Source: Polyangiaceae bacterium
GTDB lineage: Bacteria > Myxococcota_A > Polyangia > Polyangiales > Polyangiaceae
NCBI GenBank assembly: GCA_019637295.1
Contig: JAHBVX010000003.1
Span: forward strand, 744,001-808,000
Reading direction: 5' to 3'
DNA length: 64,000 bases
The stretch's first letter is position 1, and each line of letters opens with the position of its first letter. Both the position numbers and the translations under genes were made by a program. The notes under the pieces were generated by a model. That model ran no database searches. It saw only the letters and a list, made by a program, of their open reading frames with translations, and was not told the origin of the DNA. This document shows positions 1 to 7,835 of this stretch, in pieces.

Positions 1-219
1 CGCTGCGGCAAGGCGGGCACCTGCACCACGGACGAGGTCGACTCGGTGTACTCGCTGTACGACGTCTCCTACGTCGGCGCCGGCCTCGGCGGCGCGCTGC
101 TGGCCACCGCCGCCGTGCTCCACTTCACCGGCTCGTCGTCGTCGTCGGAGCCCAGCGCCAAGCCTGGCGTGTCCGTAGCGCCCACCCTCGGCGGCGTCAC
201 GCTGTGGGGGCGATTCTGA
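1..219 (+). CDS. C-terminus of a membrane protein (partial, 5' end outside window)
   Basis: Frame 1 is open from the first base and stops at 217-219, giving 72 residues. It holds one hydrophobic segment (about residues 26-43), a Ser-rich stretch, and a short tail ending APTLGGVTLWGRF. The same end architecture, a membrane helix followed by a short 'APT(V/L)GG...F' tail, closes the TPR/PEGA protein at 20309-21334, so this may be a relative of that family (inference from architecture). The stop overlaps the next start as TGATG, so the two genes are probably co-translated. Function unknown. Confidence 0.6.
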   Translation, partial: RCGKAGTCTTDEVDSVYSLYDVSYVGAGLGGALLATAAVLHFTGSSSSSEPSAKPGVSVAPTLGGVTLWGRF

Positions 220-1238
220 TGCGCAACGCGGGAGCGCTGCTGGCGGCCACGCTGCTGCTCGGCTGTCCATCCCTGGACGGCTTCGCCGGGGGGGACAAAG
301 CGGAGGCAGGCGTCAGCGGCGGCGGCTTCTTGTCCCTCGCGGACGCGGCGCGGGTGTGTAGCAAGGTCGTGACCTGTCCCGAGCTGGACTACGCGATTGG
401 CTTCTCGCTGTTGCTCCCCATGGAGCCCACGACCTTCTCCACGTGTGTCGACGTGCTCGCGGGTCCGCTGCCGCCCGGCCGCAGCGGCAAGGCAGAGCAG
501 ACCGAGTCCCTCACCTGCGTGGCGAAGGCGACCAACTGCGCCGCCGCCGCCGCCTGTCTGCCCTACGAGTTCCCCTTGCCGGGTGATCCGCGCTGTGAGC
601 TCGGGACCGGCGGCGCAGACGCCGGCGCGGACGGGGGCGGCGGCAGCAGCAACCCCAGCCGCTGCTCGGGCGACGGCAAGTCCGTCCTGCACTGCGGCTA
701 CGACATGATCGTTCACTGCGGCCACGGACACTTCGGCGAGTCGAGCTGCGTGGTGGACTCGAACGACGTCCCGCGCTGTGTCGCGGCCACGACCTGCACC
801 GTGAACGCGCCCATGTGCTCCAGCACGACGTCCATGTGGTGCGACGCGGTAGACAAGTTCACCTACGAGACGAACTGCGGTTACTGGGGCGCCGGCTGCG
901 GCGCAGATCAGGCGACCGGCTCCTACTTCTGCCTGGTGAACGGGGCCATCCCGGAGTGCAGCACCGACGGCGTGCAGTGCGTCAGCGGTCGGGTCCGCGC
1001 GTGCTACGGCGGCTACTTCGGCGACATCGATTGTCCGGTGATGGGCAGCACCTGCAACCCCTACCCCATGCCGCACTGCTCACCGCCCAGCGCGGCGTGC
1101 AAGCAGACCGACAGCGACCTCAACGTCTGCCAGGGCAGCCAGCTCGCGCTGTGCGTCGGCGGCAAGCGGCAGACGCTGGACTGCGCGAGCATCGGCCTGA
1201 GCTGCGCAGAGGGCCCGAGCGGCGGCTACTGCGGGTAG
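219..1238 (+). CDS. Cys-rich lipoprotein, unknown function
   Basis: This 339-residue protein has a lipoprotein signal (hydrophobic stretch, then LLLGC near residue 16), so it is probably exported and lipid-anchored. The body has many cysteines in short C-x(n)-C spacings and a Gly/Ala/Asp-rich linker near residue 135, typical of disulfide-rich polyangial surface lipoproteins. I chose the ATG at 219, which overlaps the previous stop as TGATG, over the in-frame GTG at 204. No domain recognised. Confidence 0.75.
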   Translation: MRNAGALLAATLLLGCPSLDGFAGGDKAEAGVSGGGFLSLADAARVCSKVVTCPELDYAIGFSLLLPMEPTTFSTCVDVLAGPLPPGRSGKAEQTESLTCVAKATNCAAAAACLPYEFPLPGDPRCELGTGGADAGADGGGGSSNPSRCSGDGKSVLHCGYDMIVHCGHGHFGESSCVVDSNDVPRCVAATTCTVNAPMCSSTTSMWCDAVDKFTYETNCGYWGAGCGADQATGSYFCLVNGAIPECSTDGVQCVSGRVRACYGGYFGDIDCPVMGSTCNPYPMPHCSPPSAACKQTDSDLNVCQGSQLALCVGGKRQTLDCASIGLSCAEGPSGGYCG

Positions 1239-1312
1239 CCAGGGCGCGTTCCGCTCTTCTCGTTCGCCCGAGTTCGGTCTAACTTCGGCGGCTTCGATCG
1301 AGCGAGGGACCC

Positions 1313-3007
1313 ATGGCGAAGACCCCATTGTTTGGACGACTGCGACGAGTGGCGAGGACCGTGCTCGAGGGTGGCACTGCGAGCGAGCAGGCCCCGAGCA
1401 GCATTGGTCTGGCGCGGCGCGACTTCGTCGGGATGGCGCTGGCGGCAGCTGCCACGGGCGCTCTCGGTGCCACCGCGTGCGGCAGCGAGGACGACCCCAA
1501 GCCGGCGAAGGGAACGTCGCGCGTCGCTATCGTCGGCGCGGGCATCGCGGGACTTCACTGCGCGTATCGGCTGAAGCTCGCCGGCGTCAGCGCTACGGTG
1601 TTCGAGGCGGGCGATCGCGCGGGCGGGCGCATGTTCACCGGACGCGGCCTGTTCTCGGAGGGCCTCCTGTGCGAGCTCGGAGGCGAGCTGATCGACACCA
1701 ATCACCTCACGCTCTTCGGCCTCGCCGACGAGCTCGGCATCGAGCTCGACGACCGCGTCGACGGCGTAGCGCAGGGGTACAAGCACGACGTGTACTTCAT
1801 CGGTGGGCAGGAGGTTCCGGAGGCCACCATCGTGGCGCAGTTCGCGCAGGTTGCCCCGCTCATGGCCAAGGCCGTGGAGGACGCCGAGTCGGACGACGAC
1901 GCCTTCGCGACCCTCGACGAGACCAGCCTCGCGGACTGGCTCGCTCAGAACGTACCGCCCACCACCTTCCCGGAGCTGTTCGCGGTCCTCTCGGTCGCGT
2001 ACCGGGGCGAGTTCGGCCTGGAGAACGACCGACAGTCCGCGCTCAACCTGCTCTACCTCATCGACTACGAGACGCCGGATCCTTTTCGCATCTTCGGAGA
2101 CTCGGACGAGCGCTACCACGCGCACGAAGGTAACGACGTCTTCCCCACCCGGCTGGCCGCTTCCATCCCCGGCCAGCTCCGGCTGGGACATCGTCTCGTG
2201 CGCGCGAGGACCGTGGGCAGTACCGTCGTTCTCACGTTCGCGACAGCGACCGGCGAGCTGGACGCGACGGCCGATCACGTCGTGTTCGCGCTGCCGTTCA
2301 GCACACTGCGCGACGTGGACCTCAGCGAGCTCGACCTCAGCGACGAGAAGCGCTCCGTCATCGCGGAGCTCGGCTACGGGACCAACGCCAAAGTCATGGG
2401 CGGGTTCACCTCCCGCGTGTGGCGCACGCAGCACAACGCCAGCGGCAGCGTCACCACGGACCTGGACTTCCAGCAGGCGTGGGACACGAGCATCGGGCAG
2501 GCGGGCACGGCGGGCGTGCTCACCAACTTCACCGGAGGCAACCGCGGTGTCGAGAGCGGGCAAGGCAGCGCGGAGGCGTGGTTTCAGCAGGTCGCCAGCG
2601 AGCTCGACCAAGTGTTCCCCGGCGTCGAGGCCGCCTACGACGGCACGGCGGTGCGCATGCACTGGCCCACCGTCCCCACGGCGAAGGGCAGCTACACCTG
2701 CTACGAGCCAGGCCAGTGGGCCTTCTGGGGCACCGAGGGCGTGCGCGAGGGCAACGTCCACTTTTGCGGCGAGCACTGCTCGCTGGACTTCCAGGGTTGG
2801 ATGGAGGGCGCGGCGGAGACTGGCGGCTTGGTCGCCGCCGAGCTCCTCGATGACCTCGGCGTGAAGTTGCCGGCGTCTCACCAGGCCTTCGTCGCGCTCA
2901 AGACCGTGCTGCCGCAGCCCGGCTACCGCGCTCGGGACCAAGCAGCGCTCGACTTCGGCAATCGGCGACGGCGCGCGAGGGCACTGCACACGCGCCGCTC
3001 CGGCTGA
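1313..3007 (+). CDS. Tat-exported flavin-dependent amine oxidase
   Basis: This 564-residue protein belongs to the flavin amine oxidase/FAD-dependent oxidoreductase superfamily. A Tat signal is visible (ARRDF, Arg35-Arg36, then an Ala-rich hydrophobic stretch and Cys56, possibly a Tat lipoprotein). The Rossmann motif VAIVGAGIAG (71-80) is followed by the FEAGDRAGGRMFT segment diagnostic of amine oxidases. The C-terminal FAD-closing region contains GNVHFCGEHCS and EGAAETGG. It would oxidise an amine to an imine/aldehyde with H2O2 release outside the cytoplasm; the substrate cannot be read from sequence. An SD-like GAGGGA at 1304-1309 supports the ATG at 1313. Confidence 0.88.
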   Translation: MAKTPLFGRLRRVARTVLEGGTASEQAPSSIGLARRDFVGMALAAAATGALGATACGSEDDPKPAKGTSRVAIVGAGIAGLHCAYRLKLAGVSATVFEAGDRAGGRMFTGRGLFSEGLLCELGGELIDTNHLTLFGLADELGIELDDRVDGVAQGYKHDVYFIGGQEVPEATIVAQFAQVAPLMAKAVEDAESDDDAFATLDETSLADWLAQNVPPTTFPELFAVLSVAYRGEFGLENDRQSALNLLYLIDYETPDPFRIFGDSDERYHAHEGNDVFPTRLAASIPGQLRLGHRLVRARTVGSTVVLTFATATGELDATADHVVFALPFSTLRDVDLSELDLSDEKRSVIAELGYGTNAKVMGGFTSRVWRTQHNASGSVTTDLDFQQAWDTSIGQAGTAGVLTNFTGGNRGVESGQGSAEAWFQQVASELDQVFPGVEAAYDGTAVRMHWPTVPTAKGSYTCYEPGQWAFWGTEGVREGNVHFCGEHCSLDFQGWMEGAAETGGLVAAELLDDLGVKLPASHQAFVALKTVLPQPGYRARDQAALDFGNRRRRARALHTRRSG

Positions 3008-3052
3008 CGCGAGGGCCCCCGCGTCTCGCGCAAGACGCGGTTCGGGGCGTGG

Positions 3053-3058
3053 TAGACT
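3053..3058 (+). promoter_or_regulatory. TAGACT -10-like hexamer of the kinase gene
   Basis: TAGACT ends 9 nt before the ATG at 3068 and no SD is visible, fitting a near-leaderless transcript. No convincing -35 at 17 bp. Confidence 0.35.
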
Positions 3059-3067
3059 CGCGGACGA

Positions 3068-4696
3068 ATGGGCGAGCAACCACAGCTCGAGCCGGGCACC
3101 GTCGTGGGCGGCGACTTCAGCGTGGTCTCGGAGCTCGCCGCTGGCGGGATGGGCGCGCTGTACGTCGCGACCCAGCTGAGCACCGGCCGGCGTCGCGCGC
3201 TGAAGGTCATGCATCGCGGGATGGTCGCGGATCCCACGCTGCGGGATCGCTTCGCGCAGGAGGCGCGGGTCGGCTCGATGATCCCGAGCGACCACGTGGT
3301 GGAGGTCGTGGGGGCGGGCGTCGACGCGACCCTGGGCGTGCCTTGGATCGCGATGGAGCTGCTCGACGGTCAGGACCTGTCCCGAGCCGTGCATGCCCGC
3401 GGTCCGATGTCCCTCGCGGAGCTCGCCTCCGTGATGCGACCGCTTTGCCACGCGCTGGGCGCGGCCCACCGAGTGGGCGTCGTGCACCGGGACGTCAAGC
3501 CCGAGAACGTGTTCCTGGCCACGACGCAGAGCACGACTCACCCGCAGGTGGTCAAGGTGCTCGACTTCGGCATCGCGAAGGTGGCCGCGCAGGTGCGCCA
3601 GACCAACACCGCAGCCATGGGCACGCCGCTGTGGATGGCGCCGGAGCAGACCGAGCTGAACGCACCCATCACGCCGGCGGCCGACGTCTGGCCCTTGGGC
3701 CTGATCGCGTTCTGGCTGCTCACGGGTCAGAGCTACTGGCGCGCCGCGCGAGCGGCGACGCCGTCGTTGCCCCCGCTCATGCGCGAGATCCTGTTCGAAC
3801 CCCTCGATCCGCCCTCCGTTCGCGCAGCCGAGCTCGGCCTGCAGGGGCGCATCCCACCGGGCTTCGACGAGTGGTTCGCGCGCACCACCTGCCGCGTTCC
3901 CGCGCAGCGCTTCGCGGACGCCGAGGCCGCCCATCACGCGCTCACCGAGGGCGTGCTGCAGCCGAACGCTAGCCTCCCACCTCCGTCCACCACGGGAGTA
4001 GTCACGCTGGCGTCGGCCCCGCACGCCGCGCCGCTGCCGTCGGCTCCGCACGCCGCGCCCTACGCCAACACTCACGCGCCCTCGAGTGTGCACGCTCCGT
4101 CGCCAGCCCCGGCGCGCAGCGCTGCGCCTTGGGTCTTGGCGTTGCTGTTGATGGGTGGTGTGGGCATCGCGGCGCTCGGCGCGATCGCGCTGTCCGTCGC
4201 GTTGCTGTCCGAAGACGCCCCGACCCTGGCGCAGCCGGCGCCCAGCGCGCGCGCGCCCCTGGCGCCTGCGACGGCGGACGACGAGCCGTTGCCCCAGCCC
4301 ACCGCCTCCGTCGAGCCAAAGCGCGAGCCAACGCGGACCACCGTCCCCGCGAAGCCCAAGACCTCGGCGACTGGAGCCTCCGGCCCCCCGGTCACCCCGC
4401 CCGCGGCCAGCGCCGACCCCGGGCCCGCGCTCGGTCCCTTCGACTTCGCGAGCGCGCAGAAGCAGGTGAACCAAGGCGCCTCCACTGCCCGCGCGCTGTG
4501 CAAGAACCTCACCGGCCCGCCCGCCATCGCCGCGACGGTCCACTTCAACCCCGCGCACGGCGGCGTGTCGCGCGTCGACATGCCGCACGGCGATCGCACC
4601 ACGCCGCGAGGCGGCTGCGCCCTCGGCCCCCTCAGCCGCGCCAAGGTCGCGCCCTTCTCCGGCACGGGCTCGGTCACCACCGCCGTCGCGTTCTGA
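3068..4696 (+). CDS. Membrane-anchored Ser/Thr protein kinase (Hanks type)
   Basis: This 542-residue kinase has a cytoplasmic catalytic domain at about 17-280: Gly-rich loop AAGGMG (24-29), ATP-binding Lys46 in ALKVM, catalytic loop HRDVKPEN, DFGIAK, and the activation segment end GTPLWMAPEQ. A Pro/Ala/His-rich juxtamembrane linker follows, then one transmembrane helix (about 355-380), a second Pro/Thr/Lys-rich linker and a roughly 80-residue C-terminal domain with a Cys pair, presumably periplasmic and sensory (inference). The catalytic residues are intact. Targets could include the FHA proteins at 39089-46955, but nothing in the sequence links them. Confidence 0.92.
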   Translation: MGEQPQLEPGTVVGGDFSVVSELAAGGMGALYVATQLSTGRRRALKVMHRGMVADPTLRDRFAQEARVGSMIPSDHVVEVVGAGVDATLGVPWIAMELLDGQDLSRAVHARGPMSLAELASVMRPLCHALGAAHRVGVVHRDVKPENVFLATTQSTTHPQVVKVLDFGIAKVAAQVRQTNTAAMGTPLWMAPEQTELNAPITPAADVWPLGLIAFWLLTGQSYWRAARAATPSLPPLMREILFEPLDPPSVRAAELGLQGRIPPGFDEWFARTTCRVPAQRFADAEAAHHALTEGVLQPNASLPPPSTTGVVTLASAPHAAPLPSAPHAAPYANTHAPSSVHAPSPAPARSAAPWVLALLLMGGVGIAALGAIALSVALLSEDAPTLAQPAPSARAPLAPATADDEPLPQPTASVEPKREPTRTTVPAKPKTSATGASGPPVTPPAASADPGPALGPFDFASAQKQVNQGASTARALCKNLTGPPAIAATVHFNPAHGGVSRVDMPHGDRTTPRGGCALGPLSRAKVAPFSGTGSVTTAVAF

Positions 4697-4752
4697 GCGA
4701 GCCGCAGGTGCTGGGAAGATCCGGCTGCCCGCGAGCGTAATGGCGTGTCGCG

Positions 4753-5313
4753 ATGCGTCTCGAGTTCGACTTCACGCGCGACGACTACGCCGCACTCGCG
4801 TTCGCGAAGTCACCGAGCGCGTCGACTCGCCGCAAGGCGGCGCTGCTGCTCGCCTCCCTGGCTCTGCTGGTGGCGCTGCTCATGGGCGTCCTCACGGTGG
4901 CGACCGGGAGCCTCGCCTGGGCGGACGACCCGCTCTTGCAGGTGCTGCTCTACGCGATCGCCGTGGTGCTGGGCCTGCTGGCCCTCGTGTCGCTGCTGCT
5001 CGCGCTGCTCAGGGTGTGGGTTCGCCGCCTGCCGCGCGACGACGGCGCGACCCTCGGCCACCACCTGCTAGAGGTCGAGGATGATGGGATCCGCGTCGAG
5101 GGGCGCTCAGGCAGCTCGCTGATCCGGTGGGACGCCATCCTGGACGTCCGCACGACGGACGATCACGTCTTCATGTACGTGGACCGCATGGCGGCGCTCG
5201 TGATCCCCAAGCGCGCGTTCGCGAGCGCCGACGAGTGTGCCGGCTTCGTCGAGCGAGCGCGCTCGGACCAACCTCGGAGGCCGACAAGCGTTTCGCGACC
5301 GGACTCGAGCTGA
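4753..5313 (+). CDS. YcxB-like small membrane protein
   Basis: This 186-residue protein has an N-terminal strand (LEFDFTRDDY), two transmembrane helices at about 28-51 and 60-84, and a C-terminal cytoplasmic beta-rich domain (about 95-175) with the pattern '...GI.v.g..g.S.i.Wd.I..v......yv......lviPKRAF', the hallmark of the YcxB-like C-terminal domain. Family function is unknown; members are small inner-membrane proteins. It ends 14 bp before the next gene on the same strand, so the two may be co-transcribed. Confidence 0.75.
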   Translation: MRLEFDFTRDDYAALAFAKSPSASTRRKAALLLASLALLVALLMGVLTVATGSLAWADDPLLQVLLYAIAVVLGLLALVSLLLALLRVWVRRLPRDDGATLGHHLLEVEDDGIRVEGRSGSSLIRWDAILDVRTTDDHVFMYVDRMAALVIPKRAFASADECAGFVERARSDQPRRPTSVSRPDSS

Positions 5314-5319
5314 TAACCT
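5314..5319 (+). promoter_or_regulatory. TAACCT -10-like hexamer before the DUF1232 gene
   Basis: TAACCT lies directly after the upstream stop and ends 8 nt before the ATG at 5328. TTTCGC at 5291-5296 gives a weak -35 with a 17-bp spacer. No SD is present. Confidence 0.3.
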
Positions 5320-5327
5320 GGCGTGGC

Positions 5328-5795
5328 ATGAGCACGAAGGACCTGCTGCAGAGCCAGCCCGAGGACGCGGCAGACGCCCCGCCGCACTCGACGGTCCAGG
5401 ACCGGTTTCGGGCGGCAGCGCTGCTCCGACGGCTGACCTCGCACGTGCGCCATCGGCAACTCGCGCGGCTCCATGAGCAGCGGCAGGCGGTCTTCGACAA
5501 GCTGCGCGAGATCCCGAAGCGCATGCAGAAGCTGACCAATCAGGTGCGTCTGCTGCTCGACTTGGTGGACGACTATTGGTCCGGTCACTACCGGGAGGTG
5601 CGCTGGTACTCGCTGGGCGTAGCGGTGGCGGCGGCGCTGTACTTCCTGAGCCCGTCGGATCTGATCCCGGATGCGCTGCCCGGCATCGGACACCTGGACG
5701 ATGTATTGGTGATGGCGCTGGCGCTCCGGCTGCTGCGACGCGAGCTGACCGCATACTGTCGCTTCAAGGGGCTCGATCCGGCGCAGTATTTCTGA
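5328..5795 (+). CDS. DUF1232 (YkvA-like) membrane protein
   Basis: This 155-residue protein has a charged helical N-terminus and a C-terminal DUF1232 core: a hydrophobic helix followed by LSPSDLIPDALPGIGHLDD, the signature of the YkvA/DUF1232 family. Family function is not established. I placed the start at ATG 5328, because the longer open frame upstream overlaps the previous gene out of frame and the family begins near here. Confidence 0.85.
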   Translation: MSTKDLLQSQPEDAADAPPHSTVQDRFRAAALLRRLTSHVRHRQLARLHEQRQAVFDKLREIPKRMQKLTNQVRLLLDLVDDYWSGHYREVRWYSLGVAVAAALYFLSPSDLIPDALPGIGHLDDVLVMALALRLLRRELTAYCRFKGLDPAQYF

Positions 5796-6027
5796 GCCAT
5801 CCGGTGACAACGACCACCGACTCACCCGCGAAGCCGAGGTTGTCCAGACCGGACGTCTGAAATCTCGTGGCCGGGATCAACTCGCCGGTCCTGCCGAACT
5901 GGCAGACGTTGGCGTACGTGACGTTGATGAACCCGTCCACGAGACTCGCGCACTTGGTCACGTGGATAGGAGCCGCTGACAGGACGTCGGTCGCTGTTAC
6001 TTGGTGGTGGACGCGAAACCGAGCCAT
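5764..6027 (-). CDS. Possible short protein or gene remnant
   Basis: An 87-codon minus-strand frame with high GC at third positions and natural composition (FINVTYANVCQFGRTGEL, then NLGFAGESVVVVTGW). It overlaps the 3' end of the DUF1232 gene tail-to-tail by 32 bp, has no recognisable family and no clear RBS. It may be the end of a decayed gene in the accessory pocket beside the tRNA rather than an active gene. Confidence 0.28.
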   Translation of the reverse strand: MARFRVHHQVTATDVLSAAPIHVTKCASLVDGFINVTYANVCQFGRTGELIPATRFQTSGLDNLGFAGESVVVVTGWLRNTAPDRAP

Positions 6028-6060
6028 GTGAGGCGGTTACGTGCCCAGCACCAGCCCAGC

Positions 6061-6195
6061 ATGATCGCGAAGTGGAACGGAGGTGGGTGGCAGGAGTTCC
6101 CAGCCCCCACGCGCGAGATCGTAACCGACATCCACGTCGAGAGTCACGACGAGCTCTACGCAGTGACCAACGACGGTCAGTTGCTCGGGGGATCG
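6061..6195 (+). pseudogene. Remnant resembling a beta-propeller-type repeat
   Basis: A short plus-strand frame reads IAKWNGGGWQEFP, then a stretch ending DELYAVTNDGQLL. This is the W-x-G-x-x-W ... LYAV-x-x-x-G-x-LL rhythm of one repeat in bacterial propeller-like proteins. The frame then runs into the repeat array beside the tRNA, and no signal peptide or further repeat exists. I read it as a broken fragment, not a gene. Confidence 0.25.
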
Positions 6196-6224
6196 GCGAG
6201 TGGCTGCGGGGGTAGGGTGCTGGC

Positions 6225-6517
6225 GAGAGGACTCGAGCCGGCGGCGAACAAAGCGTTCCCCAGGTGCCCATCGTTCTAGGTCCGTCACGCTCCGCCAGTA
6301 AGGCCGAAGTCCGACGCCCCCAGGGGGCCCCCGCCGCGAACAGCGACGTGAAGAGTGATCCAGTGCGAAGGAGAGGACTCGAGCCGGCGGCGAACAAAGA
6401 GTGGACTCAAGTGCCCATCGCTCTAGGGACGCCCCACGCCGTCAGTGAGGCCGAAGTCCGACGCCCCCAGGGGGGCCCCGCCGCGAACAGCGACGTGAAG
6501 AGTGATCCAGTGCGAAG
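6225..6517 (-). repeat. Two tandem ~146-bp repeats carrying a tRNA-Leu 3' end
   Basis: Two units (about 6225-6370 and 6371-6517) repeat with a 146-147 bp period in step with the intact tRNA-Leu at 6511-6594. Unit 2 keeps the tRNA acceptor 3' strand and half of the T arm (6365-6385, minus strand); unit 1 keeps the T-arm part while its acceptor end has diverged. Both also carry the tRNA's downstream flank, including a GC-rich hairpin (GCCCCC/GGGGGC on the minus strand) near 6315-6330 and 6463-6478 that could terminate the tRNA transcript. The pattern fits tandem duplication of the tRNA 3' end plus flank, or repeated integration at this site. Confidence 0.75.
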
Positions 6518-6594
6518 GAGAGGACTTGAACCTCCACGGGAGTTACCCCACTAGCACCTCAAGCTAGCGCGTCTGCCAGTTCCGCCACCTTCGC
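6511..6594 (-). tRNA. tRNA-Leu(GAG)
   Basis: On the minus strand a complete type II tRNA reads GCGAAGG at the 5' acceptor strand, paired with CCTTCGC and discriminator A. It has a D arm GGCGGAACTGGCAGACGC, anticodon stem CTAGC/GCTAG around loop TTGAGGT (anticodon GAG, Leu codons CUC/CUU), a long variable arm, and T arm GGTTCAAGTCC. CCA is not encoded. The two degenerate copies downstream have CTCGAGTCC where this gene has TTCAAGTCC. Confidence 0.93.
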
Positions 6595-6933
6595 GGTGCT
6601 TCCCGGGGGCGATGCGGGGGCCAACTTGGCCCCGGGACCGCTCACGAGAAGGGGGCCTCTCTACCTCAGCCCCCCCCGCTAACGCAAGCTCAGGAATGGC
6701 GGCGGCCGGCGGGACCACGTCCCCCGGCGCCAGTTCTGGCGGGCCCAGTCCTCACGCAGCCCGCTGGCGAGCGACCGGGTGACGAGCTCCGGCGGAAAGC
6801 ACTGTGTCCCGGAGCGCTCCTCCTGGGGCCCCGTGCTCGTCGGGTCCGGCCCGGGCGAGCCCCCCCAGCGCCAGGCGCGCCCTCGGGTGCCATCGCCCGC
6901 CGCTTGCCGCAGCTCGGAAGCGACGGGCTGGCC
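6595..6933. other. Non-coding stretch, nothing convincing
   Basis: Apart from one hairpin (6617-6633, listed separately) I see no supported gene. Short open frames on both strands lack start signals and family resemblance. The tRNA promoter should lie at the left edge, on the minus strand just above 6594. Confidence 0.5.
6617..6633. other. Short GC-rich inverted repeat upstream of tRNA-Leu
   Basis: GGGGCCAA-C-TTGGCCCC is a perfect 8+8 dyad. It lies between the 3' end of the nucleotidyltransferase operon and the tRNA, both transcribed leftward, so it could be a weak terminator. There is no U tract. Confidence 0.3.
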
Positions 6934-7464
6934 CTACTCAGGCGTGAAGTCGAGAGCGATCAGCGCGCGGATATGATCGCGGAGTGAGGCTTCGATGGGC
7001 AGCGTCGGGAGTCTCTCGAGCAGTGTCTCGCGCGAGACTAGGCCGTGAAGCGCCGCGGCTCGCACGTAGCGGCGGTCCTTCTCGCGGTTGGCGACGTACT
7101 TCGACAGGCACAGGTCGTGAACTTCCAGGCACAGCCCCGTGGCGCCGCGGGTGTTCTCGTTTCGGAGCGGAACGAGGCGGGCTTGCCATCCGGCGGGCAA
7201 GCTCGCTGTGCCTTCCTCCACACCTTGCGCGTAGTAGCCGAAGGTGTCGTGAAAGGGCGAACCTTCACCGATCGCGCCGTCGATGACCTCCCAGCGCTCC
7301 GGGTGGTTCTTGGGGTAGACGTCGGCTTCGCTCGAGACCGTGAGCTCCGCCGGAGGGTGGGGAAACGTACCGAGGACCGCCTGACTGCCGATCACGATGA
7401 TCTCGTCGTCGTCCGCGATGTCCGCGCAGGCACGGATCAGGTGCTCCAGGTCTGTGCGTCTCAC
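6934..7464 (-). CDS. Nucleotidyltransferase-like protein (DUF6036/AbiEii-like), putative toxin
   Basis: This 176-residue protein resembles minimal nucleotidyltransferase-fold proteins. It has an N-terminal helix, then IVIGSQAVLG (the G-S motif of NTase folds), an acidic strand SSEADVYP, a substrate-loop-like segment with FGYYAQGV, and a C-terminal helical part with DLCLSKYVANREKD. The GTG start at 7464 overlaps the stop of the upstream gene as GTGA, so translation is coupled. Its place beside a duplicated tRNA end and its two-gene format suggest a toxin-antitoxin or abortive-infection pair. Enzymatic activity is inference. Confidence 0.65.
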   Translation of the reverse strand: MRRTDLEHLIRACADIADDDEIIVIGSQAVLGTFPHPPAELTVSSEADVYPKNHPERWEVIDGAIGEGSPFHDTFGYYAQGVEEGTASLPAGWQARLVPLRNENTRGATGLCLEVHDLCLSKYVANREKDRRYVRAAALHGLVSRETLLERLPTLPIEASLRDHIRALIALDFTPE

Positions 7465-7799
7465 TGGTGTCCCCGGTCCAGACGCTGCCGCACCTCGCGC
7501 CAGATGCGCCAACGATCGCGAGGCGCAACAGTGTTGGCGAACGGCGTGGATTGACGGAGCTCTCGTCCAGCTTCGCCGTCGTCGGTCATGGCCGCCACCA
7601 GCTCCTCCAGCGGGCCCTCGAGCAACGCCGCCCAGCGCTGGGCGTAGAACTCCGACACGGTGGCCGCTTCCCTCCATCGCCGAAGGCGAGCCGCGGCCTT
7701 CGCCACCAGCTCGGGCTCGCTCTGCAGCCGCGAGGCAATCCGGCGGTGCAGCTCCAAGCTGCGCTCCTCCCCGATGCGGTGGGCATCCACTCGCGGCAT
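7461..7799 (-). CDS. Helical partner of the nucleotidyltransferase, putative antitoxin
   Basis: This 112-residue, Arg/Ala/Leu-rich helical protein starts at ATG 7799 and overlaps the downstream gene by four bases. It contains YAQRWAALLEGPLEEL and a C-terminal LRQSTPFANTVAPRDRWRIWRE. I recognise the 'LRQSSPFAG...L-x-x-x-E-R-W-x-I' pattern as recurring in short genes that precede nucleotidyltransferase-like genes; the antitoxin role is inference. A promoter-like TTGAGT-N16-TAGACT lies 8 nt upstream of the ATG. Confidence 0.6.
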   Translation of the reverse strand: MPRVDAHRIGEERSLELHRRIASRLQSEPELVAKAAARLRRWREAATVSEFYAQRWAALLEGPLEELVAAMTDDGEAGRELRQSTPFANTVAPRDRWRIWREVRQRLDRGHQ

Positions 7800-7807
7800 G
7801 GACGTGG

Positions 7808-7835
7808 AGTCTAGCTGCCTCGTGTCCAAACTCAA
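7808..7835 (-). promoter_or_regulatory. Promoter of the two-gene nucleotidyltransferase operon
   Basis: On the minus strand TTGAGT (7835-7830), a 16-bp spacer and TAGACT (7813-7808) end 8 nt before the ATG at 7799, with no SD: a good leaderless-promoter candidate. Confidence 0.45.

Noticed and set aside
3006-3025. Imperfect GACGCG/CGCGTC hairpin after the amine oxidase stop as a terminator
   Set aside because: Stem interrupted, almost no loop and no U tract; too weak to call in DNA this GC-rich.
1226-4588. Open minus-strand frame of 1120 codons opposite the amine oxidase and kinase genes
   Set aside because: It is antisense to two genes with clear domains; long antisense frames are expected at this GC content, and its Arg/Gly/Ala-rich translation shows no domain.
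6779-6976. Plus-strand 65-codon frame between the tRNA and the nucleotidyltransferase gene
   Set aside because: No RBS, no family, Arg/Pro/Ser-rich composition; it overlaps the end of a supported gene on the other strand.
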